Shown here in pieces: positions 33,875 to 43,266 of a DNA stretch of 64,000 nt. The position numbers and the translations under genes were made by a program. Source of the stretch: an uncultured Clostridia bacterium (GTDB lineage: Bacteria; Bacillota; Clostridia; Oscillospirales; Acutalibacteraceae); the NCBI GenBank assembly GCA_947589415.1, contig CANQBP010000006.1, positions 1 through 64,000 of the forward strand, written 5' to 3'. The notes under the pieces are model-generated. The model made no database searches. It saw only the letters and a list, made by a program, of their open reading frames with translations, and was not told the DNA's origin. Position 1 is the first letter of the stretch. Each line of letters begins with the position of its first letter.

Positions 33875-34801
33875 TTAATTCAGATTTTGGGTAAAAAATC
33901 CGTATGCATTACCGAAAAATACGGCGTCGGCAATCTCCTGTCCGAAATGTTTTGCAACACCTTCATAAAGAACACTCATAGACTCAATACCGGACATATC
34001 TTCGGGAAGCTCCGCCCCGTCAAAATCCGCACCCATGGCAATACAATTCCCGCCGCCGAGCGACATAAAATATCCGATATGTTCTATTATATCATACATT
34101 TTTGCATTTGTCTTGTTTTTATCTATAAATTCCGCACAAAAATTCATTCCTGCAAGTGAATTTCTGTTTTTTAGACATAAAAACTGTTTATCCGTAAGAT
34201 TTCTTTTATGTTGTGCAATCGAGCGTGAATTGGAATGTGAGGCTATAAAAGGTTTCTCGGCAATATCGGCAACGTCCCAAAAGAGTTTTTCTCCCGCATG
34301 GGAAACATCAACGATAATTCCCGATTTTTCCATTTGTCTGACACATTCTTTACCGAAATTCGTAATTCCGCGGTCATCAATCTCTCCTATGCCGTCACCG
34401 AGTTCGTTTCTGCCGTTCCACGTAAGGGTCATCATTCTGACACCCATATCGTAAATTTCACGAATTTTATCAATATCCCCTCCGAGAACGGCTCCGCCCT
34501 CAACTGTAAGTATTATTCCCCTGCGCTTTTCCCTGCAAACTTTTTTTATGTCATCGGCACACTTACACCATATTATATCCGTATTGCTTAACTGTTTTTT
34601 CAGAAGTTCCACACACCCGCAAAAAAGCTCCCATGCATTTTCGCCCCTGTATTCATCGGGTATCCATACCGCAAGACATTGTATATACGGTGATATTCCG
34701 TCTGTCTTATTAAATGAAATTGCAAAGCTGTCATCAAACAACGTGCTGTTTTCCGTGTATGCTCTGTAAAGCGTATCACAATGCAAATCAAAAAGCCGCA
34801 T
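33875..34801 (-). CDS. M19 membrane-dipeptidase-like peptidase
   Basis: 308 aa from ATG 34801 (GGAGGAATG upstream). Zinc ligands: DLHCDT (His and Asp, about 4-9), Glu in LTVEGGA (about 105), His in VDVSHAG and ASHSNSR (about 175-200), Asp in GADFDG. Lacks a signal peptide, so unlike eukaryotic renal dipeptidase it acts in the cytoplasm; probably hydrolyses dipeptides, possibly with D-residues. Heads the unit with thrC. Confidence 0.92.
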   Translation of the reverse strand: MRLFDLHCDTLYRAYTENSTLFDDSFAISFNKTDGISPYIQCLAVWIPDEYRGENAWELFCGCVELLKKQLSNTDIIWCKCADDIKKVCREKRRGIILTVEGGAVLGGDIDKIREIYDMGVRMMTLTWNGRNELGDGIGEIDDRGITNFGKECVRQMEKSGIIVDVSHAGEKLFWDVADIAEKPFIASHSNSRSIAQHKRNLTDKQFLCLKNRNSLAGMNFCAEFIDKNKTNAKMYDIIEHIGYFMSLGGGNCIAMGADFDGAELPEDMSGIESMSVLYEGVAKHFGQEIADAVFFGNAYGFFTQNLN

Positions 34802-34961
34802 ATAAGTACATTCCTCCAAAACATATTTACAAAATAGTCAATACTCTATCAGGTCAAGTAAATACCCCCGTGTGTCCATATGCTTATTTTCTCAATTTCA
34901 GCAGGCATATTTTATTCGATAAATTGATTTTCCTAATATCCTTTTTTTATGTTTAATGCGG

Positions 34962-35357
34962 TCAAAAAACCGAGTAGTCCCCCTCCTGCATAAATGCGTC
35001 CTCTATATGTTCAACGGAAATTATCATTCCCGTAACATTATCATATACCACCTCAATAACATCAAACCTCGGTTGGAGGTCTGTATCATTGTCATCGAGG
35101 TACATATAAGCTGACGTAATTATTTTGTTCTGCTTTTTTCTGTCCACCCATGCACCGGGGCGATCCAAAGAATTTATACTGCGTGTTTTGACCTCCGCAA
35201 AAACAATATATTTACCGTCACTTGCTATTATGTCTATTTCCCCGCTTCGGCAGCGGTAATTTCTCCCGACAACAGTATATCCCTCTTTTTTCAAATATCT
35301 TTCCGCCGCATCTTCACCCATAGCTCCTATAATTTGTGCAGAAGTTTTTTTGCTCAT
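34962..35357 (-). CDS. UPF0102 YraN-family nuclease-fold protein
   Basis: 131 aa. [44 protein letters not shown] has the PD-(D/E)xK-like GEIDIIA...FVEVK arrangement of the family. Related to Holliday-junction resolvase-like folds; role unproven. Overlaps rnhB by 4 bases, the common clostridial rnhB-yraN pair. Confidence 0.9.
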   Translation of the reverse strand: MSKKTSAQIIGAMGEDAAERYLKKEGYTVVGRNYRCRSGEIDIIASDGKYIVFAEVKTRSINSLDRPGAWVDRKKQNKIITSAYMYLDDNDTDLQPRFDVIEVVYDNVTGMIISVEHIEDAFMQEGDYSVF

Positions 35358-35956
35358 TTTTTCTCACCATACAGTTTTTTCAAAAATGACGGTCTATGTA
35401 TCTCGCACGGGCCGTATTTGAGTATAGCCTCTCTATGCTCCTTTGTCCCGTAACCCTTATGCTTTTCAAAGCCGTATTCCGGATATTTTTTCGCAAGGTC
35501 TTTCATTAGCCTGTCACGGCTCACCTTTGCAAGTATGGAAGCTGCGGCTATGGACTCGCTCTTGGCGTCACCCTTTACTATTGCCTCACACGGAACATTA
35601 AGCTCCGGTGTTTTGTTTCCGTCAATCATTACAAAATCCGCCTTAATTTTAAGTCCCTCAACTGCTCTTTTCATTGCAAGCATATCTGCCCGCAGTATAT
35701 TGATACTTTCAATTTCCTCAACACTTGCACTCGCTATGCAATATGCAAGTGCCTTACTTTTGATTACGTCAAAAAGCTCCTCTCGTTTCTTTTCAGTCAG
35801 TTTTTTCGAGTCTTTAACGCCATCTATTTCAAGTCCCTCCGGAAGTATAACAGCAGCCGCAAATACAGGACCTGCAAGCGGGCCTCTTCCCGCCTCGTCA
35901 ACTCCGCATATTGCTTTATACCCCTTAGCTTTGTACATATTTTCAAATTCTAACAT
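35354..35956 (-). CDS. rnhB: Ribonuclease HII
   Basis: 200 aa from ATG 35956 (GGAGG upstream; the first 20 track residues are read from within rbgA). Active-site acids in [17 protein letters not shown] (DE pair), DFVMIDGNK and [17 protein letters not shown]. Removes RNA from DNA hybrids, including single ribonucleotides. Overlaps the end of rbgA by 14 bases. Confidence 0.96.
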   Translation of the reverse strand: MLEFENMYKAKGYKAICGVDEAGRGPLAGPVFAAAVILPEGLEIDGVKDSKKLTEKKREELFDVIKSKALAYCIASASVEEIESINILRADMLAMKRAVEGLKIKADFVMIDGNKTPELNVPCEAIVKGDAKSESIAAASILAKVSRDRLMKDLAKKYPEYGFEKHKGYGTKEHREAILKYGPCEIHRPSFLKKLYGEKK

Positions 35957-36830
35957 CGGTATGTTCCTCCGCTTTATCCAGAGTAAGCCTGCCGAGTACA
36001 GCACCCCTAAATTCATCTAATACTGTCGCCGCCGCACGTTCGGTATCCGTTTCGCCGCCGGATACCAGCATACCCCTCTTTTTTCCTATCATTTCAAGTA
36101 TTTCATAACCCTGCAAATCCGTGATATCATCTTTATTGAGCTTGTACCTCATACAAAGCGGCTCGGCATAATTATCTCTCAAATACTCAAGCAGTCTTCC
36201 GCTCAAATGCTCCGTATCAAGTATATTATCCTTTACCGAACCGATAAAAGCAAGCCTTTCACCTACTTTCGGATCATCGAATTTCGGCCATAGCACACCC
36301 GGTGTATCGAGTAAATCGAAACCCTTACCTATTGTGAACCATTGATTTCCTCTTGTAACTCCGGGTCGATCCTCAACTTTAGCCCTATTTTGCTTTGACA
36401 TACGGTTAATAAACGATGATTTGCCTACATTCGGTATTCCGACAACCATAACCTTTATTGTTTTCCCGGTCATTCCCTTTTCATTCCATGTGCGTATCTT
36501 ATCGGACAATAAATTTTTCACGGCAGGAATAAAAGTGTTCAAGCCCTTGCCTGTTTTACAGTCAAGAGCTATTGAAGCTATTCCTTTTTCTTTAAAAAGG
36601 TTAATCCATTTCTTTGTTTCTTTCGGATCAGCCATATCGCATTTATTAAGGACGGCTATTCTCGGCTTATTGTTTATCACACTTCTAAGATCGGGATTAC
36701 AGCTTGAATACGGCACTCTCGCATCGAGTAATACGGCAACCGCATCTATCAGTTTAAGCTGCGACTCGATTTTCCTTTTGGTTTTGGTCATATGTCCGGG
36801 AAACCATTGTATTGACTTGATTTCTTCCAT
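35943..36830 (-). CDS. rbgA: Ribosome biogenesis GTPase RbgA (YlqF)
   Basis: 295 aa circularly permuted GTPase: G4 [12 protein letters not shown] comes before G1 [14 protein letters not shown] and G3 [11 protein letters not shown]-terminal [15 protein letters not shown] is diagnostic. RbgA completes the late 50S subunit. AGGAGG lies before its ATG. It belongs to the rplS-lepB-rbgA-rnhB-yraN operon. Confidence 0.96.
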   Translation of the reverse strand: MEEIKSIQWFPGHMTKTKRKIESQLKLIDAVAVLLDARVPYSSCNPDLRSVINNKPRIAVLNKCDMADPKETKKWINLFKEKGIASIALDCKTGKGLNTFIPAVKNLLSDKIRTWNEKGMTGKTIKVMVVGIPNVGKSSFINRMSKQNRAKVEDRPGVTRGNQWFTIGKGFDLLDTPGVLWPKFDDPKVGERLAFIGSVKDNILDTEHLSGRLLEYLRDNYAEPLCMRYKLNKDDITDLQGYEILEMIGKKRGMLVSGGETDTERAAATVLDEFRGAVLGRLTLDKAEEHTDVRI

Positions 36831-36864
36831 AGCTTCCTCCTGTTTTTTTACCGCCGAATACAGT

Positions 36865-37485
36865 TTAATATATGCTCCCTATTGAGTTTAGCGGAAAAAT
36901 TCTAAATTCCGCCTTTCCTATAATATTTTCAACTGGTATAAGTCCTATATCAACACTTCTGCTGTCGAGTGAACCCTGACGGTTATCCCCCATCACGAAA
37001 ACATACCCTTCCGGTATCCTTTCGGGTATATCGAGCGGGTGTTTAAGTTCAATCGTCATTCCCTTGATATAATCCTCATCAAGTATCACTCCGTCAACAC
37101 TTACCTCACCCGTTTCATAATTTATGGATAATGCCTGTCCCTCGGTTGCAATCACCCTTTTTATTATAGGTTCGTTGTAATTTTCACCGTGACTTATAAC
37201 AACTATATCTCCGTATTGCGGTGTGTACATAAAATTCGAGATTATAAGCCTGTCGCCGTTTTTCAGAGTATCCGTCATTGACTCTCCGTCAACAGTCACC
37301 TGTCTGAACACGAATGTAAAAATCAGAACAACGAATATTATCGCTATTATAAACACATTTGCCCACTCAAACACAAGACCCGTAACGGTAAATGTTTCCT
37401 CGATATCATCTTCCGACTGATCATCGGATTTTAATTCTACATCATTTTCTTCCTCGGATTTATTTTTTATATCCTTGTCTGACAT
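36865..37485 (-). CDS. lepB: Signal peptidase I (SipS/LepB type)
   Basis: 206 aa from ATG 37485 (GAGGTG upstream). Acidic cytoplasmic N-terminus, one TM (about 43-63), catalytic Ser in VTVDGESMTDTLKNGDRL (about 74), catalytic Lys in PIIKRVIATEG (about 113), then FVMGDNRQGSLDSR and GKAEFRIFPL. It removes signal peptides of secreted proteins on the outer membrane face. In the conserved SMxPTL box the Pro is Asp here. Confidence 0.95.
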   Translation of the reverse strand: MSDKDIKNKSEEENDVELKSDDQSEDDIEETFTVTGLVFEWANVFIIAIIFVVLIFTFVFRQVTVDGESMTDTLKNGDRLIISNFMYTPQYGDIVVISHGENYNEPIIKRVIATEGQALSINYETGEVSVDGVILDEDYIKGMTIELKHPLDIPERIPEGYVFVMGDNRQGSLDSRSVDIGLIPVENIIGKAEFRIFPLNSIGSIY

Positions 37486-37523
37486 ATAAAACACCTCTCT
37501 ATTTACTGCCCGCAGTTTTTATA

Positions 37524-37985
37524 TCATTCAACGCAAAGTATGTGTGCATCTTCGCCGAACGCACTCCACGGAAAAAGAATACATTCTGCCCTTCCCTCTA
37601 CATCATTATCGGAAATGAACATACTCTTTCCGTTCTGTTTTATATAAATCCCGTCCTGCGTTCTGCTTCTTTCAAGAAATTCGGCACAATAACACACATT
37701 ATTTATTTTTGCCGTAACGGTGTCACCTCTATTGAAGTTTACCGCTCTTCTATTTACAATAACACATACGTCCGCTTCACCGTTAAGTTCGACACCGGAT
37801 ACGGGAAATATTCCGTAAACCGTATTAAAAACTACGGTAAATACCAGTGCGGCAGTTATAAACAAAAATACCAAAGACTTAAAGCTGCGCCAGGCCGACA
37901 TTTCATCTGCAAAATCATAAAACGGCCGATTTTCAAAAAACATAAAACCCGACCTTCCCGCAGTAACGAAACTTTCCTTTTTCAT
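37524..37985 (-). CDS. Signal-peptidase-like protein lacking catalytic residues
   Basis: 153 aa from ATG 37985 (GAGGTG upstream). One TM (about 37-59) and then a sequence that aligns with LepB next door: VSGVELNGEADVCVIVNRRAV against VDGESM...DRL, FNRGDTVTAKI against QYGDIVVI, and GRAECILFPWSAFGE against GKAEFRIFPLNSIGS. The serine position is Glu and the lysine segment (KRVIA) is FLERS, so it cannot work as a Ser-Lys peptidase. Probably a diverged duplicate of lepB, maybe with a regulatory or scaffolding role. Between rplS and lepB in the same operon. Confidence 0.75.
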   Translation of the reverse strand: MKKESFVTAGRSGFMFFENRPFYDFADEMSAWRSFKSLVFLFITAALVFTVVFNTVYGIFPVSGVELNGEADVCVIVNRRAVNFNRGDTVTAKINNVCYCAEFLERSRTQDGIYIKQNGKSMFISDNDVEGRAECILFPWSAFGEDAHILCVE

Positions 37986-38045
37986 ATTCAAACACCTCGG
38001 CGGCAGATAGCAAAAAAGGGACAATAAAGTCCCTTTCTGCGGCAA

Positions 38046-38390
38046 TTATTTGATTTGCTCTTTAACCTTGGCAGCCTTACCGACTCTGCCGCGGAGATAG
38101 TAAAGTTTACTTCTGCGTACTTTACCGTTTCTAACGATCTTAACATCTACAACATTCGGTGAGTTTATCGGGAATACTCTTTCAACACCTACACCGTACG
38201 AAACACGTCTTACTGTAAATGTTTCCGCAACTCCGCTGCCGCTTTTGGCGATAACGGTTCCCTCAAATACCTGAATTCTCTCTCTGTCGCCCTCACGGAT
38301 ATTTACGCTTACACGTACGGTATCACCGACAACAAACTCAGGTTTTTTCTCCTTCACGGAACTTTGTGCAATAATTTTAAGTGCGTCCAT
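38046..38390 (-). CDS. rplS: 50S ribosomal protein L19
   Basis: 114 aa. [44 protein letters not shown] and [19 protein letters not shown] match L19 throughout. AGGAGG precedes ATG. First gene of the rplS-lepB-rbgA-rnhB-yraN operon, with promoter and structured leader upstream. Confidence 0.98.
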   Translation of the reverse strand: MDALKIIAQSSVKEKKPEFVVGDTVRVSVNIREGDRERIQVFEGTVIAKSGSGVAETFTVRRVSYGVGVERVFPINSPNVVDVKIVRNGKVRRSKLYYLRGRVGKAAKVKEQIK

Positions 38391-38506
38391 TTCTTATTCC
38401 TCCTGTTATTATAGACATTCATGCGTACCCGCAGAGGACTGTCCGTTTCAAAGTACGGTCTGTGACCATGCTGTGAACCCCATCACAAGTGACGGTATCC
38501 AAAGAC
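38391..38506 (-). promoter_or_regulatory. Transcribed leader of rplS, possible L19 leader
   Basis: About 115 nt between the predicted start site and rplS. Small stems are possible, for example CCGTCA-CTTG-TGATGG and CCGT...ACGG, and the sequence is more GC-rich than nearby spacers. Firmicutes L19 leaders are known as autoregulatory structures, but I cannot confirm the motif by eye. Confidence 0.35.
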
Positions 38507-38512
38507 TTAGAT

Positions 38513-38541
38513 ATTATAACACACATATTTTCATTTTTCAA
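38513..38541 (-). promoter_or_regulatory. Promoter of the rplS operon
   Basis: TTGAAA (38541-38536), 17-base spacer, TATAAT (38518-38513). Confidence 0.75.
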
Positions 38542-38608
38542 GTGTTATTTTAAATTTTTTCCATGCCAATTTTTTCCATGCCGAACACGGAAAATATCAT
38601 ATAAAGAA

Positions 38609-39799
38609 TCAGCCTGCGGTTGAAACTCGGCTTTTATCGTCAGTTACTTCTTTTACAAGAGTTTTTGATATCTTAAAACACCTGTCATCGTACAGACAGA
38701 TATACGCACCTCCGCTCTCGGCAACCACATCAAGCCTTTCTCCTTTCACAATATTGTAAACAATATTTTTGCTGTCATCGAAACACATATACACGGTATT
38801 TTTCGGAGTTACGGTCTTTATCACTTCCTCGGAGTCGGAACTTGAGGGCTTTATCTCAGCACATGAAAGAATTTTTGTCTTTTTATCAAGACCGTAAACC
38901 TTACTGCCGTTTTCGGGTGTAAAGCCGATATCCATAATTTCCATATACTTTCTTTCGGGGTCATCGTTTACGTACTCCGGTATAGTATATGAATCTCCGT
39001 CATTATATACCCCGAACATACCGAATGCCTCACCATAGCTGTATGACATAATACCAACATACGAGCCTGCGGGTATTACAGTTTTTTTGACTTCTTCCGT
39101 ATCATCGGAATATACGCTTATGCTCTCAAGCAATTTGCCGTATCTCACTATCATATTTTTATCATACACTACATCAAGAGAATTTCCGTAATCTTCCGCA
39201 TATTCCGATTTCGGAGAAAAGCACGGCAGTCCGTAATTATCCCTATACACACCTACGTATGTATCCTCCAATACCTGCGATGCGGGAAGTGTCGGTGTAT
39301 CTATAAGCCTGTCGCTTTCCTTTACGGCATAGGACAGTGGGAGAAATTCTATAATATCTGACCTTTCAAAATTTACTCCGCCGGAATTTGTATATATTAT
39401 CACGGTAGATTTATCCCCATATTTACCTATTATCCTTACCAAATCACCCTTTTTATAATAACCGTCGCCGGTATCCTTTGTAAAACGTCCGTAGCATTTT
39501 ATACTGTCCCATAAATCAACACTATGATATTTCTTTGAAAAAGTATCGTATATCTTGAGCCCCTTTTCGACCTCCTTTGAATTCACAATACTTACTTCCT
39601 CCGATTGTTCCGCCGAACTCTCCTTTGACTCCTCCGTTGAAACAACCTCTTCGATTTCCGATTTTTCCTCTTCCGCCGAACTTTCGGCTGCATATATTTC
39701 GGAAACGCTGCTCTCATTATCGGTTTTGTTTTTGCAGCCGTTGATTGAAACTGCCGCAGCAACAGCAAGTATAAGTACAAAAAACTTTTTCATAATCAT
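38609..39799 (-). CDS. Secreted lipoprotein of unknown function
   Basis: 396 aa. Lipoprotein signal peptide MKKFFVLILAVAAAVSINGC with a lipobox Cys at about 22, then a Glu/Ser-rich linker (about 25-75), and a globular part with short beta-strand repeats such as KGDLVRIIGKYGDKSTVIIY and TVIPAGSYVGIMSYSYGEAF that recall SH3-like barrels. Anchored outside the membrane. No enzyme motif found. ATG at 39799 or 39793 both fit GGGGAAAG. Follows tadA by 10 bases. Confidence 0.7.
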   Translation of the reverse strand: MIMKKFFVLILAVAAAVSINGCKNKTDNESSVSEIYAAESSAEEEKSEIEEVVSTEESKESSAEQSEEVSIVNSKEVEKGLKIYDTFSKKYHSVDLWDSIKCYGRFTKDTGDGYYKKGDLVRIIGKYGDKSTVIIYTNSGGVNFERSDIIEFLPLSYAVKESDRLIDTPTLPASQVLEDTYVGVYRDNYGLPCFSPKSEYAEDYGNSLDVVYDKNMIVRYGKLLESISVYSDDTEEVKKTVIPAGSYVGIMSYSYGEAFGMFGVYNDGDSYTIPEYVNDDPERKYMEIMDIGFTPENGSKVYGLDKKTKILSCAEIKPSSSDSEEVIKTVTPKNTVYMCFDDSKNIVYNIVKGERLDVVAESGGAYICLYDDRCFKISKTLVKEVTDDKSRVSTAG

Positions 39800-39809
39800 C
39801 TTTCCCCAT

Positions 39810-40277
39810 TTATCCGCTGTTTTTCTTATTTTTTCTCAATTCCCTGAAAAAGTCCGACAACAGCTCCGAACATTCGTCGGACAATACACCGCCCGTACAT
39901 TCGGGTTTGTGATTATACGGCAGGTCAAAAAGATTTATGACCGATCTGACCGAACCGGCTTTCTTATCCTCGCAGCCGTAAACTACACGTTTAAGTCTTG
40001 AATTAAGTATAGCTCCCGCACACATCGGGCAAGGTTCCATTGTTACATACAACTCACATTGCCACAACCGCCAGCCTCCGAGCTTCCTGCAAGCCTCATC
40101 TATTGCTATAATTTCGGCATGGTACAATGCATTTTTCCCCGTTTCACGCCTGTTATACCCTGCACCGACGACCTCTCCGTCCTTTATCACAACAGCACCT
40201 ATCGGCACTTCTTTTATTTTATATGCGCTTTTTGCCTGTTCTATCGCAAGATACATAAATTCCTCATCAATTGTCAT
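39810..40277 (-). CDS. tadA: tRNA-specific adenosine deaminase
   Basis: 155 aa from ATG 40277 (GAGGGA upstream). Zinc-deaminase motifs ALYHAEIIAI (HAE, about 55) and TMEPCPMCAGAIL (PCxxC, about 84). Deaminates A34 to inosine in tRNA-Arg(ACG). Its start overlaps neither neighbour and is 10 bases after the CPBP gene. Confidence 0.95.
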   Translation of the reverse strand: MTIDEEFMYLAIEQAKSAYKIKEVPIGAVVIKDGEVVGAGYNRRETGKNALYHAEIIAIDEACRKLGGWRLWQCELYVTMEPCPMCAGAILNSRLKRVVYGCEDKKAGSVRSVINLFDLPYNHKPECTGGVLSDECSELLSDFFRELRKNKKNSG

Positions 40278-40287
40278 TATCCGTCCC

Positions 40288-41211
40288 TCACATTTCAACA
40301 ATTACAGCGAATAACAGCAAAACCAATATCATGGCGGAGCTGCCTGCAACACTTTCCGCAGACTGCGCATACGGTAAATCTTCCTCGGAAAAAATATGAT
40401 CCGTTTTTATTTTCCCCATACGGAAAAGAATAACACAAATGACCGTAAGTATAATTCCTACTGCTCCGAACACATAAAATATTATGTTGCCGATATCCCC
40501 GCCGGTTAAAATTTTTACTGCCGCCAAAATAACGGCAAGGATATTATTCATAAAATGAACTGTAACAGCTGCAAAAAAACGTCCGGTATATATCCTTACG
40601 GCACCAAGTATCATTCCGCATAAAAATGCAAATATCATGCCGTTTATTCCAGAATGTACCAATGAGAATATAACCGCCGATATAACGACGGACATGAATA
40701 CATTATATTTCTTCAAAGAGCCTATAATACAACCTCTAAAAAGAAGCTCCTCGCATACGGCAGGAACAATACCGACAGTCGCAGCGGCAATCAAAATACT
40801 CGGTATATCGGTAACATATCCGTTAATTACCGTACCCGTTTCGAACTTAAATATATAAGCTGCTATGACCGATATAAGAAAGTTCGCCGCCGTACATGAA
40901 CCAAATCCGAAAATCACGGCGAATATCGTTGCCGAATTACTGCACAACTGTTTCTTCGGCGTTTTGACGAGGTCTGATATTTTACCGCACCTTATACGGT
41001 AAAATATTAAAAACGGGAGCATTGATATGCAGGTATCCGCTGCAAGGAAAAGCATATAATCCGTACCCGAAACTGCGGGAAAAAATTTCTTTAGTATCAA
41101 TTTCGAGATAAAATTCACAAAAATTACAAACATTCCCGCATATGCCGCAATATCAATACGTTCCTTCATTTCGGTTTTATATCGGACGGCATCGTTTTTA
41201 TACACATTCAT
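40288..41211 (-). CDS. CPBP-family intramembrane protease
   Basis: 307 aa, about eight hydrophobic segments. Abi/CAAX motifs: VPAVCEELLFRGCIIG (EExxxR, about 172), FSLVHSGINGMIFAFLCG (FxxxH, about 207) and HFMNNILAV (HxxxN/D, about 240). Such proteins are glutamic intramembrane proteases; partners in bacteria vary. The ribosome binding site is weak (CAGAGTTAAGT), suggesting coupling with the upstream lyase gene that ends 2 bases before. Confidence 0.85.
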   Translation of the reverse strand: MNVYKNDAVRYKTEMKERIDIAAYAGMFVIFVNFISKLILKKFFPAVSGTDYMLFLAADTCISMLPFLIFYRIRCGKISDLVKTPKKQLCSNSATIFAVIFGFGSCTAANFLISVIAAYIFKFETGTVINGYVTDIPSILIAAATVGIVPAVCEELLFRGCIIGSLKKYNVFMSVVISAVIFSLVHSGINGMIFAFLCGMILGAVRIYTGRFFAAVTVHFMNNILAVILAAVKILTGGDIGNIIFYVFGAVGIILTVICVILFRMGKIKTDHIFSEEDLPYAQSAESVAGSSAMILVLLLFAVIVEM

Positions 41212-41213
41212 AC

Positions 41214-42476
41214 TTAACTCTGACCGCTGTTTTTCATTTTTTCTGCGGCAAGCAGTACGGCAGCCTTTCCGCTATGAAAATTAAGACCACCCTGCATCCA
41301 TACGGCATAGGGTTCACGCAAAGGTGCATCTGCCGAAAGTTCAATTGAAGCTCCGAGCGTAAACGCCCCAGCCGCCATTATGACCTTACTGTCATATCCG
41401 GGCATATCCCACGGTTCAGGAGTAACAAAAGAATCTATTGGTGAAGCCGCTTGTATTCCCTGACAAAATTCTATAAGACGTCTTTCATTTCCGAGAAGTA
41501 CCGCTTGTATTATATCCCCTCTTGTTTCGTTGTATCTCGGAGTAACATCATATCCGAGAAATTCAAAAAGGGCTGCCGCAAAAACCGATGTTTTCAATGC
41601 CTCACCGGTAACGTGCGGTGCATTGAACGTACCCATAAAAAGTTCCCGATTATGTCCGAGGGTACAGCCGATCTCCCTGCCCGTACCCGGAGTTGTAAGA
41701 CGGTAGGAGCAAGCCTCTACTAAATCACGTTTTCCGGCAATATACCCGCCCGTAGGTGCAATTCCTCCGCCCGGATTTTTTATAAGTGAGCCTGCCATAA
41801 GGTCTGCAACACTTCCGGGAGCATCTTTCTCCACAAATTCGCCATAGCAGTTATCGAGCATGACTATACAATTCGGAGCAATACTCTTAGCAAGCCGTGA
41901 GATTTTTTTTATATCTTCAAAGAGCAAGGTCGGACGCAGAGAATATCCCCTTGAACGCTGGATATATACCATTTTTGTATCGGGTTTTACGGTACGTTTG
42001 ATACCGTCATAATCAATACCGCCATCGGGAAGCAAATCAACCTGTTCATAATTTATACCAAACTCCTTTAATGAACCGCTGCTGCCGCCGCCAATGCCGA
42101 TAACACCCTGAAGAGTATCATACGGCACTCCCGTCACGGATACCATAGTATCTCCTGGTCGAAGTACGCCAAAAAGCGCAACCGTAAGTGTATGTGTCCC
42201 GCTTGCAAAATTATGGCGCACAAGAGCGTCCTCCGTATCAAACACTTCGGCATATATTTTGTCTAAAGTTTCACGTCCCCTGTCGCCGTAGCCGTAACCT
42301 GTCGAGGCGGCGAAACAGCTTTCGCTTACTTTTGCATTCTGAAATGCCCTAAGCATTTTAAGCTGATTATATTCAGTAATGCTGTCAATTTTCTCAAAAT
42401 AGGGAAGCACGGTTTTCATAGTTTTTTCTCCGAGTTCCCTTATCTCCGAAGATATACCAAAAAAATTATTTTCCAT
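41214..42476 (-). CDS. Methionine gamma-lyase/YnbB-family PLP protein
   Basis: 420 aa. The family once called aluminium resistance protein: STGYGYGDRGRETLDKIYAEVF, RHNFASGTHTLTVALFGVLRPGD, VMLDNCYGEFVE, and the PLP lysine in GSLIKNPGGGIAPTGGYIAG (about 233). Fold type I, related to Cys/Met metabolism lyases; the real substrate is uncertain. GGAGAAAGG precedes ATG. Confidence 0.9.
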   Translation of the reverse strand: MENNFFGISSEIRELGEKTMKTVLPYFEKIDSITEYNQLKMLRAFQNAKVSESCFAASTGYGYGDRGRETLDKIYAEVFDTEDALVRHNFASGTHTLTVALFGVLRPGDTMVSVTGVPYDTLQGVIGIGGGSSGSLKEFGINYEQVDLLPDGGIDYDGIKRTVKPDTKMVYIQRSRGYSLRPTLLFEDIKKISRLAKSIAPNCIVMLDNCYGEFVEKDAPGSVADLMAGSLIKNPGGGIAPTGGYIAGKRDLVEACSYRLTTPGTGREIGCTLGHNRELFMGTFNAPHVTGEALKTSVFAAALFEFLGYDVTPRYNETRGDIIQAVLLGNERRLIEFCQGIQAASPIDSFVTPEPWDMPGYDSKVIMAAGAFTLGASIELSADAPLREPYAVWMQGGLNFHSGKAAVLLAAEKMKNSGQS

Positions 42477-42489
42477 TTTTCCTTTCTCC

Positions 42490-43266
42490 TCATACTATTT
42501 GCGGTCGGTATATATAAAATTCTCCGTAATTGCAAAATCCGAGTCTTTTATAAAAAAACTCATTTTCCTTCCCTGCCGTCATAATAAATATGTTTCTTTT
42601 ACCAAGTCTGTTTATCAGTAAGCTGATGCTCAGCGAACCGTATCCGAGCTTTCTGTATTCGGGGTGTGTGCATACGGCACCGATTATAGCAGAATTATCC
42701 GTCATGGCAGTTGTCATGGCATACGATACTAATGTATCACCCGACATAACTGCACAACAGTCTGCACATGAATGACGAAGATTATGAGATGTGTCAAGAA
42801 TGAAATCCTCGTATGACGGACTCTCAAAACCTTTGCCTCCGCACATCTCCAAAAGTTTATGTACAGATGATAAATCGGGGGAAAAATCCGCCGTACAATT
42901 GCCGATACGACAGTCAATGATTTTTTCCCTCTCCAATTTCATTACAAAACCGCATTCGCTGTTTTCAAACAGTTTTCCCACGCTTAAAACACTTGAAGCG
43001 CCGACAATATTGACAAATTCCGCTATTTCGTCAACATCGGCATTTTCACCGAGCCATACAGTCATATCCCCGCCGTATTTTACTAAAACAGCCGCCGGGA
43101 CATTCTCTTTATCATACTGTACCCAAAGTGAAATAAGACCGCTATAATTTCCGTAGCCGTTTATAAGAAACAGTATTCGGCATGAGCATATATCTGCACA
43201 TTCGCTGCAAAGCGCGGAAATCACACTTATTTTTTCTTTATCCCCGCAGTCTGCATAATAAATCAT
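42490..43266 (-). CDS. GNAT-family N-acetyltransferase
   Basis: 258 aa from ATG 43266, overlapping the M42 gene by 4 bases. The C-terminal half has the acetyl-CoA motif GAVCTHPEYRKLGYGSLSISLL (about 205-225) and ends FFYKRLGFCNYGEFYIYRP, typical of GNAT enzymes. The N-terminal half is Cys-rich (ISALCSECADICSCRILFLI) and of unknown role. Substrate unknown. Confidence 0.82.
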   Translation of the reverse strand: MIYYADCGDKEKISVISALCSECADICSCRILFLINGYGNYSGLISLWVQYDKENVPAAVLVKYGGDMTVWLGENADVDEIAEFVNIVGASSVLSVGKLFENSECGFVMKLEREKIIDCRIGNCTADFSPDLSSVHKLLEMCGGKGFESPSYEDFILDTSHNLRHSCADCCAVMSGDTLVSYAMTTAMTDNSAIIGAVCTHPEYRKLGYGSLSISLLINRLGKRNIFIMTAGKENEFFYKRLGFCNYGEFYIYRPQIV

